Shown here piece after piece: positions 25,558 through 34,276 of a DNA stretch of 64,000 nucleotides; the stretch's first letter is position 1, and each line of letters begins with the position of its first letter. The DNA is from Neoroseomonas soli (GTDB taxonomy: Bacteria; Pseudomonadota; Alphaproteobacteria; Acetobacterales; Acetobacteraceae). The notes under the pieces are model-generated. The model made no database searches. It was not told where the DNA came from and worked only from the letters and a program-made list of their open reading frames with translations. The stretch lies in contig NZ_JAAEDM010000011.1 in the NCBI RefSeq assembly GCF_018129065.1, forward strand, positions 1-64,000, read 5' to 3'. The position numbers were made by a program, and so were the translations under genes.

Positions 25558-26424
25558 ATGCTCCAGGGACTTTCGGGGAATCTCCGCGGCGGGCTGCTGA
25601 TGGCGCTCGCCGCCGTGCTCTTCGCGGCGGAGGCACTGGCGATCCGCTTCATGAACCAGCGCGGCATCCCGATGGAGGTGCAGGTCTTCGCGCGCGCCGC
25701 GGGGCAATTGCTGTGGGTGGCGCCGCTGGTCGCGCATTCCGGCCTTGAGGTCTTCCGCAGCGCGCGGCCCGGGCTGCATCTGCTGCGCGGAACGTGCAGC
25801 CTGCTGACCTGGGGGTTCTACTACGCCTCCTTCGGGCCGCTCGACCTTGCCACCGCGACGGTGCTGTCCTTCACCAACGTGATGTTCACCACGCTGCTCG
25901 CCGGGCCGGTGCTGGGCGAGCGCGTGGACCGCTGGCGCTGGGCGGGGACGATCGCGGGATTCCTCGGCGTGGCGGTGATGCTGCGGCCGGGGACATCGGT
26001 CTCGCTGGTCGGCGTGGCGCTGGCGATCGCCTCGGCGACGGCCTGGTGCGGGATCACTCTGTCTTCGCGCGTGCTGGCGCGCAGCGAGAGGAACTCCACC
26101 ATCATGGCCTGGGTCGGGCTGGTGACGACGGCGGGCGTGACGCCCTTCGCGGTGATGGCCTGGGTGCCGCTCGGATCGTTCGACCTGGCGTTCCTGCTCG
26201 GCTTCGCGCTGTTCACGCCGGCGATCATCTGGCTGCTCACCTCGGCCTATCGTCATGGGGAGGCCTCGGCACTGGCGCCGTTCCAATACCTGCGGCTGGT
26301 GGTGGTCGCAGGTTTCGGCTGGGCGATCTTCCATGAGGTGCCGGACGGCTGGACCTGGGCGGGCGCGGCGGTGATCCTCGCGGGCGCGGTGGTGATCACC
26401 GTCGCGGAGGCGCGGCGGCAATAG
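25558..26424 (+). CDS. DMT-superfamily (EamA) permease
   Basis: A 288-aa inner-membrane transporter with about ten hydrophobic helices in two EamA repeats (residues about 10-140 and 150-285). Conserved-looking pieces are TVLSFTNVMFTTLLAGPVLGE in the first repeat and ALAPFQYLRLVVVAGFGW in the second. ATG (MLQGLSGNLRGG) with GGAGG about 12 nt upstream; longer frames upstream are non-coding in character. Likely exporter of a small metabolite; specificity unknown. Confidence 0.88.
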   Translation: MLQGLSGNLRGGLLMALAAVLFAAEALAIRFMNQRGIPMEVQVFARAAGQLLWVAPLVAHSGLEVFRSARPGLHLLRGTCSLLTWGFYYASFGPLDLATATVLSFTNVMFTTLLAGPVLGERVDRWRWAGTIAGFLGVAVMLRPGTSVSLVGVALAIASATAWCGITLSSRVLARSERNSTIMAWVGLVTTAGVTPFAVMAWVPLGSFDLAFLLGFALFTPAIIWLLTSAYRHGEASALAPFQYLRLVVVAGFGWAIFHEVPDGWTWAGAAVILAGAVVITVAEARRQ

Positions 26425-26463
26425 CCTTTCCGTGCCCGCACGCGCGGCGACGGCGGCCGGGCG

Positions 26464-27651
26464 TCAGCGGCGCGCCTCCCTGATCGCGCGCGCGAAGACC
26501 GGCAGGGATCGCTCGACCATCGCGTCGTTCGCCGTCAGGCTGATGCGCAGCCGCCCCGGCAGGTCGCAGAGGCTGCCCGGCAGAACCCATACGCCCCCTT
26601 CCGCGAGCCGCGCCGCGAAGGCCCTGTCGTCCGGCACCGGAGAGCGGGGGATCAGGTAGAAGGTGCCTTCCGGCATCGGCACCTCGTAGCCCGCCGCACG
26701 CAGTCCTTCGACCATGCGCCTCACTCGGCTCTGCAGGGCGGCGATGTCGATGCAGAGTTCCTCGAGTTCCGGCAGCGCGCGCTGCAGCGTGCGCCCTGCG
26801 AACCCCCACCCATGCGCGACCTGCGCCGTCGTGACCGCCTCGCGCAGCCTGACGCGATCCGGTTCGGGCATGTCCGGGCCGAGCGCAAGCCAGCCCAGGC
26901 GCTCACCCGGCGCAAGCAACGTCTTGCCATAGGAATAGGCGATGAGCGTGTAGGGGTAGCTTTCGGCCGGGCCGACATGGGTTCGCCCGTCGAGCACGAT
27001 GCGCGCATACGGCTCGTCGGCCAGGAGATAGATGACCTTGCCGTGCCGCGCGGAGGCCTCGGCGAGGACGCGCGCGAGCGCATCGAGCTGCCTGCGCGGA
27101 TAGATGCGCCCGGTCGGATTGTGCGGCGTGTTCACCACGACGACACGCGTGCGCGGGCTGATCGCTGCGGCGATCGCGCCAGGGTCGAGGTCGAAGCTGT
27201 CCGGCACGAGATCCACCGGCACGGGCGTCCCGCCGGCGCCACGCGTCAGCACCCCGTAGTTGAACCAGCCGGGGCGCGGGTAGAGCACTTCCTCCTCCGG
27301 TTCGAGCACCGCCAGCAGCGCCGCGGCGATGGCGCCGAAGCCGCCGGCCGTGATGGCGACATCGGCCGCTGCATAGGGCCGCCCGCGCGAGCGGGTCAGC
27401 GACCGCGCGACCGCCTCCTGCGCCACCGGTTCGTATTGCTTGTAGGCGAACCACTGCGTGTCGCGCGGCTCGGCGTGGCGGATCAGCGCCTCCACCAAGC
27501 CGCGCAGCGGCATCTCCTGCGGGTTGCCGAACAGGAAGTCGCAGGCATCCGGGCCGAGTCCGCCGCTGAAGATGCGCTGGCCGAATTTCACCACGGCGCG
27601 CTTCTCGTCCGCGCTCTGCCGGATGCGGCTGGAAATGGGCGCGATGACCAT
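26464..27651 (-). CDS. PLP-dependent class I/II aminotransferase
   Basis: A 395-aa fold-type I aminotransferase. Family features: the NPQEMPLRG region near the start, ITAGGFGAIAAALLAV, YPRPGWFNYG, NTPHNPTGRIYPR (substrate and cofactor region), DEPYARIVLDG and the PLP lysine in SYGKTLLAPGERLGW. The start MVIAPISSRI has GGGAG 7 nt upstream; an upstream MLGSAG is possible. Close to aspartate-type aminotransferases, but the substrate cannot be assigned. Confidence 0.88.
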   Translation of the reverse strand: MVIAPISSRIRQSADEKRAVVKFGQRIFSGGLGPDACDFLFGNPQEMPLRGLVEALIRHAEPRDTQWFAYKQYEPVAQEAVARSLTRSRGRPYAAADVAITAGGFGAIAAALLAVLEPEEEVLYPRPGWFNYGVLTRGAGGTPVPVDLVPDSFDLDPGAIAAAISPRTRVVVVNTPHNPTGRIYPRRQLDALARVLAEASARHGKVIYLLADEPYARIVLDGRTHVGPAESYPYTLIAYSYGKTLLAPGERLGWLALGPDMPEPDRVRLREAVTTAQVAHGWGFAGRTLQRALPELEELCIDIAALQSRVRRMVEGLRAAGYEVPMPEGTFYLIPRSPVPDDRAFAARLAEGGVWVLPGSLCDLPGRLRISLTANDAMVERSLPVFARAIREARR

Positions 27652-27766
27652 CGTGCGCTCCCGTTGCAGGTCCCGGGCGCCGGCGGAGCCGAGCATCCGC
27701 ACGTCGCCACCGCCCATCACAATATTGCGCCGGCAGCCGCGGAAGCGAGCATTTTGACGAAGTTCG

Positions 27767-28207
27767 CTATCCCCGGACCTGCGCGCGACCGCCGAAGCCC
27801 GACGCGGCGATGGCCGCGTCGAGCGGCGCGCTGTCGAAGGCGAAGTCGCGGTAGCCGTGGCGCAGCCGCTGCACGTATTCCGGCGCGGGCGGGCCGGGGC
27901 GGTGGACGATTTCCTCATAGGTCCAGGCCATGCCGCCATCGGGCAGCGCGACCTTCGTGCGCGTGTAGGTGTGCGGGCCCTCAAAGCGGTCGAGCGCCGC
28001 CAGGTCCGCCGCGGTCACGCGCCACAGGCCGACCGGGCAGGCCGCGTCGTCGTCGCGCTCGATCAACGCATACTTGCGCAACACCAAGCGCCAGCCGGGC
28101 AGGACCAGGCTGCCGGCAACCTCGGCGTCGGGACAGCGCCGGCGCATCTGGTCGTGCCAGAGGTTGCTGCCATAGGCTGCGTAGGGTTCAGGGAGGAAGT
28201 CAGGCAT
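27767..28207 (-). CDS. gamma-glutamylcyclotransferase (GGCT/AIG2)-like protein
   Basis: A 146-aa protein of the gamma-glutamylcyclotransferase-like fold. The signature YAAYGSNL (glycine/Ser-rich loop binding the glutamyl group) is at residues 9-16, and RFEGPHTYTRTKVALPDG holds the expected strand with the catalytic-type Glu. The ATG shares the CATG at 28205-28208 with the start codon of the divergent MBL-fold gene, leaving no intergenic space; the glycine-rich loop so near the N-terminus rules out a much later start. May act on gamma-glutamyl peptides. Confidence 0.8.
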   Translation of the reverse strand: MPDFLPEPYAAYGSNLWHDQMRRRCPDAEVAGSLVLPGWRLVLRKYALIERDDDAACPVGLWRVTAADLAALDRFEGPHTYTRTKVALPDGGMAWTYEEIVHRPGPPAPEYVQRLRHGYRDFAFDSAPLDAAIAASGFGGRAQVRG

Positions 28208-29189
28208 GCAGTCGCCCCCACCGGTGGACCGGATCGAGATAACCGTCCTAGTGGACAACGTCACGGACAGCCTTTCCACCACGCCGCCCTTCGTGACGCG
28301 CGAATGGGTGCGGCTGCAGCGGATGGGCATGAAGCGCACCTCGGGCGGATCGCTCTGCTGCGCGAATCATGGCCTGTCCCTCGTCATCACGGTCGAGGCC
28401 GATGGCGAGCGCCGCAGCGTGCTCTTCGACGGCGGCCCGGTGGACTACGCGGTGGAGCGCAACGGCACGCGCCTCGGCGTCGATTTCGGCGCCATCGAGG
28501 CGATGGTCCTCTCCCACGGGCACTGGGACCATGCCGGCGGCCTACCCCAGGCGATCGCGATGGTCCGCGCCGCCAATGGCAAGCGCGCCGTGCCGCTGCA
28601 CCTGCATCCCGGCATGTTCCGCGAGCGCGGCAGTCGCCAGGCGGATGGCGGCGTGCTGCCGATGGACCGCGTGCCCTCGCCCGCCGAATGGGAAGCGATG
28701 GGCGCCGCGCCGCAGGTCTCCCGCGAGCCGGCGGTGATCGCGGGGCATGTGCTGGTCAGCGGGGAGATCCCGCGCGTGACCGACTACGAGACCGGCCTGC
28801 CCGGCCAGGTCGCGCGCGGCTCGGACGATGCACCCTGGGAGCCGGACGAATGGCTTTCGGATGAGCGTTTCGTCGCCGTCCACCTGCGCGGCCAGGGGCT
28901 GGTCGTCTTCTCCGCCTGCTCGCATTGCGGCATCGTCAACGTGCTGCACGAGGCACGGCGACTGATGCCGCACATCCCTCTGCTCGCGGCGATGGGCGGC
29001 TTCCACCTGTCCGGCACGAATGAGCGGGTGATCCCGCAGACAGTGGCCGATCTCGGCGGCTTCGGGCTGCGCTGGATGTTCCCCTCCCACTGCACTGGTT
29101 GGCGCGCGCTGAATGCGCTCGAGCGCGCCTATGGCGATGCGGTGGTGGTGCCCGGCGCAGTGGGCAAGACCTTCGTGCTCGAGGCGTGA
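28206..29189 (+). CDS. MBL-fold metallohydrolase
   Basis: A 327-aa metallo-beta-lactamase-fold hydrolase with the metal motif SHGHWDHAGG (H104, H106, D108, H109), an early VLVDNVTD opening and FSACSHCGIVN carrying a further metal His. This pattern matches the group annotated as 7,8-dihydropterin-6-yl-methyl-4-(beta-D-ribofuranosyl)aminobenzene 5'-phosphate synthase-like. AGGGAGGA 8 nt upstream fixes the ATG. Its stop overlaps the next gene's GTG start as GTGA, so it is coupled to the LctP-type permease. Confidence 0.88.
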   Translation: MQSPPPVDRIEITVLVDNVTDSLSTTPPFVTREWVRLQRMGMKRTSGGSLCCANHGLSLVITVEADGERRSVLFDGGPVDYAVERNGTRLGVDFGAIEAMVLSHGHWDHAGGLPQAIAMVRAANGKRAVPLHLHPGMFRERGSRQADGGVLPMDRVPSPAEWEAMGAAPQVSREPAVIAGHVLVSGEIPRVTDYETGLPGQVARGSDDAPWEPDEWLSDERFVAVHLRGQGLVVFSACSHCGIVNVLHEARRLMPHIPLLAAMGGFHLSGTNERVIPQTVADLGGFGLRWMFPSHCTGWRALNALERAYGDAVVVPGAVGKTFVLEA

Positions 29190-30589
29190 CGCTCCTCCTG
29201 CAATCCGCCCCGCTGTTGCTGCTGGTGGGGCTGCTGCTCTCGGGGCGCGCGGGGCCGCTGCCGGCGGTGCTGGCGGCCATCGCCGTGGCGCTGCCGGCGG
29301 CCTTCGTCTCGCTGCCCGGGGGCATTTCCTTCCCCGGCTTCGTGCTGGACGAGGCCTTACGCGGTGCCTTCCTCGCCTCCCAGCCGATCGGCGTGGTGGT
29401 GGGCGGGTTGCTGTTCCATGCCGCGGTCGAGGGGCGCGGCGGCGCGGCCGAGGCCCGCCCGGCGACGCCGCGCGCGATCTTCACCGCGACGCTGCTGATG
29501 GGCGTGTTCATGGAAAGCGTGACCGGCTTCGCGGTCGGCGCGGTCTTTGCCCTCGCCGCCCTGCGCAGCATGGGCATCGGCGGCGCGCCGGCGGCGGCGC
29601 TGGCGCTGCTCTCGCTCTGCCTGATCCCGTGGGGAGGGCTCGGGCCGGGCACCTCGCTCGGCGCGGCGCTGGTGGACGTGCCGGCGCAGGAGATTGCGGC
29701 GCTCACGGCCCTGCCGGCCGCGGCCTGGCTGATGGTGCTGGGGCCGGTGTGCTGGCGGCTCTGCGCGGCGGCGGGGGTGCCGGTGTCGGCGGCCGAGCGC
29801 CTGGCACAGGCGGGCATGCTGGCGACGATGGCGGCGATCCTGGTGCTGGGGCATCGCGTGCTGCCCTTCGAGATCCTTGGTATCCTTGCCTCCGGCGTGC
29901 CGTTGCTGGCCGCGCTGTGGCGCGCGGATCCGCCGCGGGGTGCCGAGGGGTGGGACCGCGCGGCGCGCGCCATGGGACCCTACCTGCTGCTGACGGTGGC
30001 GCTGCTCGCCGCGCGCGCGGTGCCGAACCCGCCGGCCTTCCGGCCCTATGAGACACTGCCGGCCTTTCCCGTGACGCATGTCGCGGTGGTGCTTCTGGCC
30101 GTGGCCGCCGGTCTGCTGCTGCTGCGCGAGCATCCCGCGCGGCGTTCCACGGCGGCGCTGAAGCGTGCGCTGCGTCCGGCGGCGGCGATGCTGCTGTACG
30201 TGCTGCTGGCGCGGCTGATGGCCGGCAGCGGCGCGACGGCGGCGCTGGCCCAGGCGGCGGCAGGTGCGCTGGGGGCTGCGGCGCCCTTTGCGGTGCCGGT
30301 GCTCGGCCTCGCGGGTGGCATGGTGACGGGCAGCAATGTCGGCTCCAACGCCGCGCTGATGCCGGTGCAGAATGCGCTCGGCCTGGCCGCCGGGATGCCG
30401 CCGCTGCTGGCGCCGGCGGTGCACAACTTCTCGGGCGCCGCGGGGGCGGGCGTGTCCTTCGCCGTCACCGCGATGATCTGCGGGCTGCTCGCCGACGGGA
30501 CCAGGCCGGCGGCGATCTGGCGGCTGCTGCTGCCTTCCCTGGCCGCGGTGGTGCTGATCGGCTGGGCCACGGTCGCGCTGCTGCGCTGA
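29186..30589 (+). CDS. LctP-family (L-lactate permease-like) transporter
   Basis: A 467-aa very hydrophobic protein with about twelve helices. FMESVTGFAVGAVFAL and GGMVTGSNVGSNAALMPVQ are the LctP-family signatures. It is somewhat shorter than typical LctP (about 530-560 aa). The start is GTG, in a GTGA overlap with the MBL-fold stop codon. Expected role is proton-coupled uptake of lactate, glycolate or another 2-hydroxy acid; the link to an MBL hydrolase hints at uptake of the hydrolase's product or substrate. Confidence 0.85.
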   Translation: MTLLLQSAPLLLLVGLLLSGRAGPLPAVLAAIAVALPAAFVSLPGGISFPGFVLDEALRGAFLASQPIGVVVGGLLFHAAVEGRGGAAEARPATPRAIFTATLLMGVFMESVTGFAVGAVFALAALRSMGIGGAPAAALALLSLCLIPWGGLGPGTSLGAALVDVPAQEIAALTALPAAAWLMVLGPVCWRLCAAAGVPVSAAERLAQAGMLATMAAILVLGHRVLPFEILGILASGVPLLAALWRADPPRGAEGWDRAARAMGPYLLLTVALLAARAVPNPPAFRPYETLPAFPVTHVAVVLLAVAAGLLLLREHPARRSTAALKRALRPAAAMLLYVLLARLMAGSGATAALAQAAAGALGAAAPFAVPVLGLAGGMVTGSNVGSNAALMPVQNALGLAAGMPPLLAPAVHNFSGAAGAGVSFAVTAMICGLLADGTRPAAIWRLLLPSLAAVVLIGWATVALLR

Positions 30590-30667
30590 AGCCCCGGGCT
30601 TGCGCCCGCGCGCCAGCGCGCACAGGCTGCGTTCCGCAAGTAAGACCAACCAAAGGGGAACGTCAGG

Positions 30668-31642
30668 ATGAGGATCACACGCCGGGGTGCGTTGACGGCC
30701 GCCGCCACGATGCTTGCGGCGCCGGCCGTGCAGGCGCAGGGCACTTTCCCGAACAAGCCGGTCCGCATGATCGTGCCCTACCCGCCCGGCGGCGTGACCG
30801 ACATCATGGGCCGCCTGGCGGCGGAGGCGATGTCGCGCCAGCTCGGCCAGCCGATCGTGGTCGAGAACCGCGCCGGTGCCGGCGGCAATATCGGCGCCAA
30901 GGCCGCGGCCCTGGCGGAGCCCGACGGCTACACGCTGCTGCTCGGCACCTCGGCGACGCAGGGCGTCAATCCGGTTCTCTACCCCGATCCGGCCTTCGAT
31001 CCGCGGCGCGACCTCACGGGCATCGGCGTGATGGCCGACATGCCGAACCTGCTGGTCTGCAACCCGCGCCGCTGGAACCCGTCCAGCGCCGCCGAGGCCA
31101 TCGCGCGCTGCAAGGCGGAACCGGGCAAGGTCCTGTTCGGGTCCGTGGGCAACGGCTCCTCCTCCCACCTGTCCCAGGCGATGCTGACGAAGATGGCGGG
31201 CATCGAGGTGGTGCACGTGCCCTATCGCGGCTCCTCGCCTGCGGTGGCAGCGATGATCGCGGGCGACCTCGACCTGTTGTTCGATGCGTCCGCGACCTCC
31301 ACGCCGCACGTGCGCGGCGGTTCGGTCAAGGCGCTGGCGGTGACGATGCGCCAGCGCTTCTCCCTGCTGCCGGACGTGCCGACGCTCGACGAGCAGGGGG
31401 TGCGCGGCTACCACCTCTCGGTCTGGAACGGGGTGCTGACGCAGTCCCGCGTGCCGGCACCGGTCCTCGCGCGGCTTCGGCAGGCCTTCGAGCGGGCCAT
31501 GGACGATGCGATGCGAGAACGGCTGAAGGCCAACTTCACCGAGCCGATGAGCATTCCGACCGCCGGGTTGCAATCCTGGCTTGCCGAGGACGCAGAACTC
31601 TGGGGTCGTGTCGCGCGGGACAGCGGCATCCGGGCGGACTGA
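30668..31642 (+). CDS. Bug/TctC-family periplasmic solute-binding protein
   Basis: A 324-aa binding protein with a twin-arginine-like signal (MRITRRGALTAAATMLAAPAVQAQ). Hallmarks: FPNKPVRMIVPYPPGGVTD, VENRAGAGGNIGAKA, LFGSVGNGSSSH, VPYRGSSPAVAAM and VPTLDEQG. AAAGGGGAA about 9 nt upstream of the ATG. It lies 78 nt behind the LctP-type permease on the same strand. Ligand unknown; no TctAB genes adjacent. Confidence 0.92.
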   Translation: MRITRRGALTAAATMLAAPAVQAQGTFPNKPVRMIVPYPPGGVTDIMGRLAAEAMSRQLGQPIVVENRAGAGGNIGAKAAALAEPDGYTLLLGTSATQGVNPVLYPDPAFDPRRDLTGIGVMADMPNLLVCNPRRWNPSSAAEAIARCKAEPGKVLFGSVGNGSSSHLSQAMLTKMAGIEVVHVPYRGSSPAVAAMIAGDLDLLFDASATSTPHVRGGSVKALAVTMRQRFSLLPDVPTLDEQGVRGYHLSVWNGVLTQSRVPAPVLARLRQAFERAMDDAMRERLKANFTEPMSIPTAGLQSWLAEDAELWGRVARDSGIRAD

Positions 31643-31771
31643 CGCGCGGCACCCGGGCGGATTTCATGAACATGGATTCAAGATTGCACGCTTGAAACTT
31701 GCCGCGGCGCTCGCGCCGACTAGCGTCCGCGGCACAGCCGTACCCCTCCGGGGCGGCGCCGGGAGTGAAAA

Positions 31772-32419
31772 ATGGACGGCTTGTTCGCGGCGGCACCGCG
31801 CTTCCTCGAGATCCTGTGGCTCAACATCATCCTGTCGGGCGACAATGCCGTGGTCATCGGCATGGCGGCCGCGGGCCTCGCGCCGAAGCTGCGCAGCCGC
31901 GCAGTGCTGTTCGGCATCGTCGCCGCGGCGGTGCTGCGCGTGGTGTTCTCGATCTTCGCCACCTACCTGCTGAACCTGTGGTGGATCGCCTTCCTCGGCG
32001 GCGCCGCGCTGCTCTACATCGCCTGGGGGTTCTGGAAGGAACTCCGCCAGCACGGCGAGGAGGAGCAGGACGCGTCGGGTGAAGGGAAGGAAAAGACCCT
32101 CGTCCAGGCGCTGTGGCAGATCGTGCTCGCCGACGTCTCCATGAGCCTCGACAACGTGCTCGCGGTGGCGGCGGTCGCGCGCAACGACATGGTGATGCTG
32201 GTGATCGGCCTCAGCGTCTCGATCGTGCTGATGGGCCTGCTGGGCGGGATGCTGGCGCGGCTGCTCGACCGCTTCAAGTTCATCGCCTATGTCGGCGTGG
32301 CGCTGATTGCATGGATCGGCATCGAGCTGATGTGGGAGGGTGCGGCGAACGCCAATGCGGCGCTGCATCTCGGCCTGCCCCTCCCGGCCCCGCAGCACGG
32401 TGAAGCCGCGCCGCATTGA
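31772..32419 (+). CDS. TerC-family integral membrane protein (YjbE-like)
   Basis: A 215-aa TerC-family protein. The two acidic signature motifs are present: LSGDNAVVIGMAAAGL in helix 1 and DVSMSLDNVLAVAAVAR in helix 4; Asp residues of this kind are thought to bind metal ions such as manganese. Seven or so helices are expected, with a charged cytoplasmic loop (QHGEEEQDASGEGKEK). Members of this family export Mn2+ or load metalloproteins. I searched the 128-nt leader for a yybP-ykoY manganese riboswitch and did not recognise one. Confidence 0.9.
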   Translation: MDGLFAAAPRFLEILWLNIILSGDNAVVIGMAAAGLAPKLRSRAVLFGIVAAAVLRVVFSIFATYLLNLWWIAFLGGAALLYIAWGFWKELRQHGEEEQDASGEGKEKTLVQALWQIVLADVSMSLDNVLAVAAVARNDMVMLVIGLSVSIVLMGLLGGMLARLLDRFKFIAYVGVALIAWIGIELMWEGAANANAALHLGLPLPAPQHGEAAPH

Positions 32420-32444
32420 AGGCCCGGCCGGGCATATCTATACG
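32416..32444 (+). promoter_or_regulatory. candidate sigma70-type promoter of the TRAP operon
   Basis: TTGAAG (32416-32421) and TATACG (32439-32444) are separated by exactly 17 nt, an ideal sigma70 spacing. The -35 overlaps the terC stop codon, and the predicted start (about 32451) leaves a 43-nt leader before dctP. Confidence 0.5.
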
Positions 32445-32493
32445 CCTTCGCATGCGGGCGGCCGACCGAGCCGCCCGCCCTGGAGGAGACAGC

Positions 32494-33468
32494 ATGAGCC
32501 CGACCCGTCGCGCGGCCCTCGCCGCCCTGTTCGCCGCACCCTTCGCGGCGGCGCCCGCGCTGGCGCAGACCACCATCACCATCCAGCACCCGCTGCCGAT
32601 CGCCAGCCATTACGGCGCCGGCGCGATCGCGCTGAAGGAGAGCTTCGAGCGCGCGACGGGCGGCCGCTACCGCGTCAACATCCAGCGCAACGACAATGAG
32701 CGCGAGGTCGTCGAGAGCGTCCAGATCGGCACGGTCGAGTGCTACCTCGGCTCCACCGGCCCGGTCGGCAACTTCGTTCCCGCCGTGCGCGTGGTGGACG
32801 TGCCTTTCCTGTTCCGCGACTACGCCCATGCCCGCGGCGTGCTCGATTCCGAGATCGGCCAGTCGCTGCTCCAGCAGTTCAACGCCCGCGGCCTGGTCGG
32901 CGTGATTTGGATGGAGAATGGCTTCCGCCACCTGACCAATTCCCGCCGCGAGGTGAATACCCCCGGCGACGTGCGCGGCCTGAAGGTCCGCACCATGGAG
33001 AACCAGGTGCACATGCGCGCCTTCTCGACGCTCGGCGCGCTGCCGACGCCGATGGCGTTCAGCGAACTGGTTCCCGCGCTCCAGCAGGGCACGGTGGATG
33101 GGCAGGAGAACCCGATCCCGGTGATCGTCTCCAACAACCTGAACCAGGTGCAGCGCTACCTGACGCTGACCGGCCACGTCTATTCGCCGGGCCTGCTCAT
33201 CTGCAACCCGGCGATGATGCAGCGGATGTCGCCCGCCGACCGCACCGCCTTCATGGAAGCCGCGCGCGCCGGCCAGCAGGCCAACCGCGACAAGGTGACG
33301 GCGGACGAGAATTCCGGCGTCGAGGAACTGCGCCGGCGCGGCATGCAGGTGGTGACGCAGGTCGATACCGCCGCCTTCCAGACGGCGCTCGCCGCCGCCT
33401 TCGCGCAGTATGAGCGCGAGCTGGACGGCGCGCTGCTCCGCCGCATCCGGGACTGGCGCCCGAACTGA
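32494..33468 (+). CDS. dctP: TRAP transporter substrate-binding protein (DctP)
   Basis: A 324-aa periplasmic receptor of a TRAP transporter. Signal MSPTRRAALAALFAAPFAAAPALAQ, then HYGAGAIALKESFERATGG, VRVVDVPFLFRDYAHA and the family core VWMENGFRHLTNSRR-like stretch with PGDVRGLKVRTMEN (the conserved carboxylate-binding Arg) and PTPMAFSELVPALQQGTVDG. TGGAGGAG 5 nt upstream. First gene of a complete TRAP system (P, Q, M). Ligand probably an organic acid; not predictable further. Confidence 0.93.
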   Translation: MSPTRRAALAALFAAPFAAAPALAQTTITIQHPLPIASHYGAGAIALKESFERATGGRYRVNIQRNDNEREVVESVQIGTVECYLGSTGPVGNFVPAVRVVDVPFLFRDYAHARGVLDSEIGQSLLQQFNARGLVGVIWMENGFRHLTNSRREVNTPGDVRGLKVRTMENQVHMRAFSTLGALPTPMAFSELVPALQQGTVDGQENPIPVIVSNNLNQVQRYLTLTGHVYSPGLLICNPAMMQRMSPADRTAFMEAARAGQQANRDKVTADENSGVEELRRRGMQVVTQVDTAAFQTALAAAFAQYERELDGALLRRIRDWRPN

Positions 33469-33534
33469 GCCGGGCGTGACCCGACCGGGGGCGCGGGCGG
33501 AACCCGTGCCCCTCCGTGCATCAGGGGGGACTGC

Positions 33535-34131
33535 ATGAACGCGATGAACCTGCTGCCCTTGCAGGTGACGGTGGCGGCGACGCTGCTGACCGTGGCGGTG
33601 GCCCTCTGGGCCGCGTCGGGGGATGGCGCGCGCGCCGGCCTGCGGCGGGCGATCCTGGCGATCGACCGCTTCAGCACCGGCATCGCCGCGCTGCTGGCGA
33701 GCCTCGCGCTCGCCGTCGCGGTGGCCGCCGGGCTCTGGCAGGTGGTGGCGCGCTTCGCCACCGAGACCCCCTCCATCTGGTCCGAGGCGCTGGTGCGCAC
33801 GGCGCTGGTCTGGATGGCCTTCCTCGGCATCGCGGTGGCGCTGCGGGCAGGCGCGCTGGTTTCGATCGACGTGGCGCACCGGTATTCCGGCGGCGCGCTG
33901 CGCCGGGCGCTGGAAGCCGCGGCCCTGGCGGCGAGCCTGTCGATGCTCGGCATCATGTTCTGGTTCGGCTGGATGATGGCCGAGCGCGTGCAGTTCCAGG
34001 AGATGGCGGGGCTCGAGGTCTCGATGACCTGGGGCTATGCCGCGATCCCCTTCGGTGCGGTCTTCGCGATGGTGGGGGCGGTCGCGCATTTCCTCGACCG
34101 CCGATCCGAGGAGTTGGAGGCCGCGGTATGA
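33535..34131 (+). CDS. dctQ: TRAP transporter small permease (DctQ)
   Basis: A 198-aa inner-membrane protein with four hydrophobic helices, preceded by an extra N-terminal hydrophobic stretch (LLPLQVTVAATLLTVAVALWA). The DctQ signature region ETPSIWSEALVRTALVWMAFLG and the ALVSIDVAHR segment are visible. Follows dctP by 66 nt. It bridges the receptor and the large permease. Unusually, 145 nt separate it from dctM; these subunits are normally adjacent or overlapping. Confidence 0.92.
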   Translation: MNAMNLLPLQVTVAATLLTVAVALWAASGDGARAGLRRAILAIDRFSTGIAALLASLALAVAVAAGLWQVVARFATETPSIWSEALVRTALVWMAFLGIAVALRAGALVSIDVAHRYSGGALRRALEAAALAASLSMLGIMFWFGWMMAERVQFQEMAGLEVSMTWGYAAIPFGAVFAMVGAVAHFLDRRSEELEAAV

Positions 34132-34145
34132 GGCACCACCCAAAG

Positions 34146-34166
34146 CGGCACGCCGGAGGCGTGCCG
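34146..34166. repeat. 9-bp hairpin in the dctQ-dctM spacer
   Basis: CGGCACGCC (34146-34154), loop GGA, CGGCACGCC's complement GGCGTGCCG (34158-34166). It is a perfect short hairpin 15 nt after dctQ, in a spacer that otherwise looks non-coding. Could be a REP-like insertion or an mRNA-processing or attenuation site between the two permease subunits. Confidence 0.55.
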
Positions 34167-34276
34167 GGAGCGCACGGCGCGACCGCGCGCGGCCGGCAGT
34201 GGAGACCTGGGCTGTCCTGGCTGCGCGCAAGCCAAGCGCGCGGATGCGCGCGCCCGGCGTCTGAGGGCATGAAAAT

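Noticed and set aside
31643-31771. yybP-ykoY manganese riboswitch before terC
   Set aside because: Expected for this family in some bacteria, but I could not match the conserved loop sequences in the leader.
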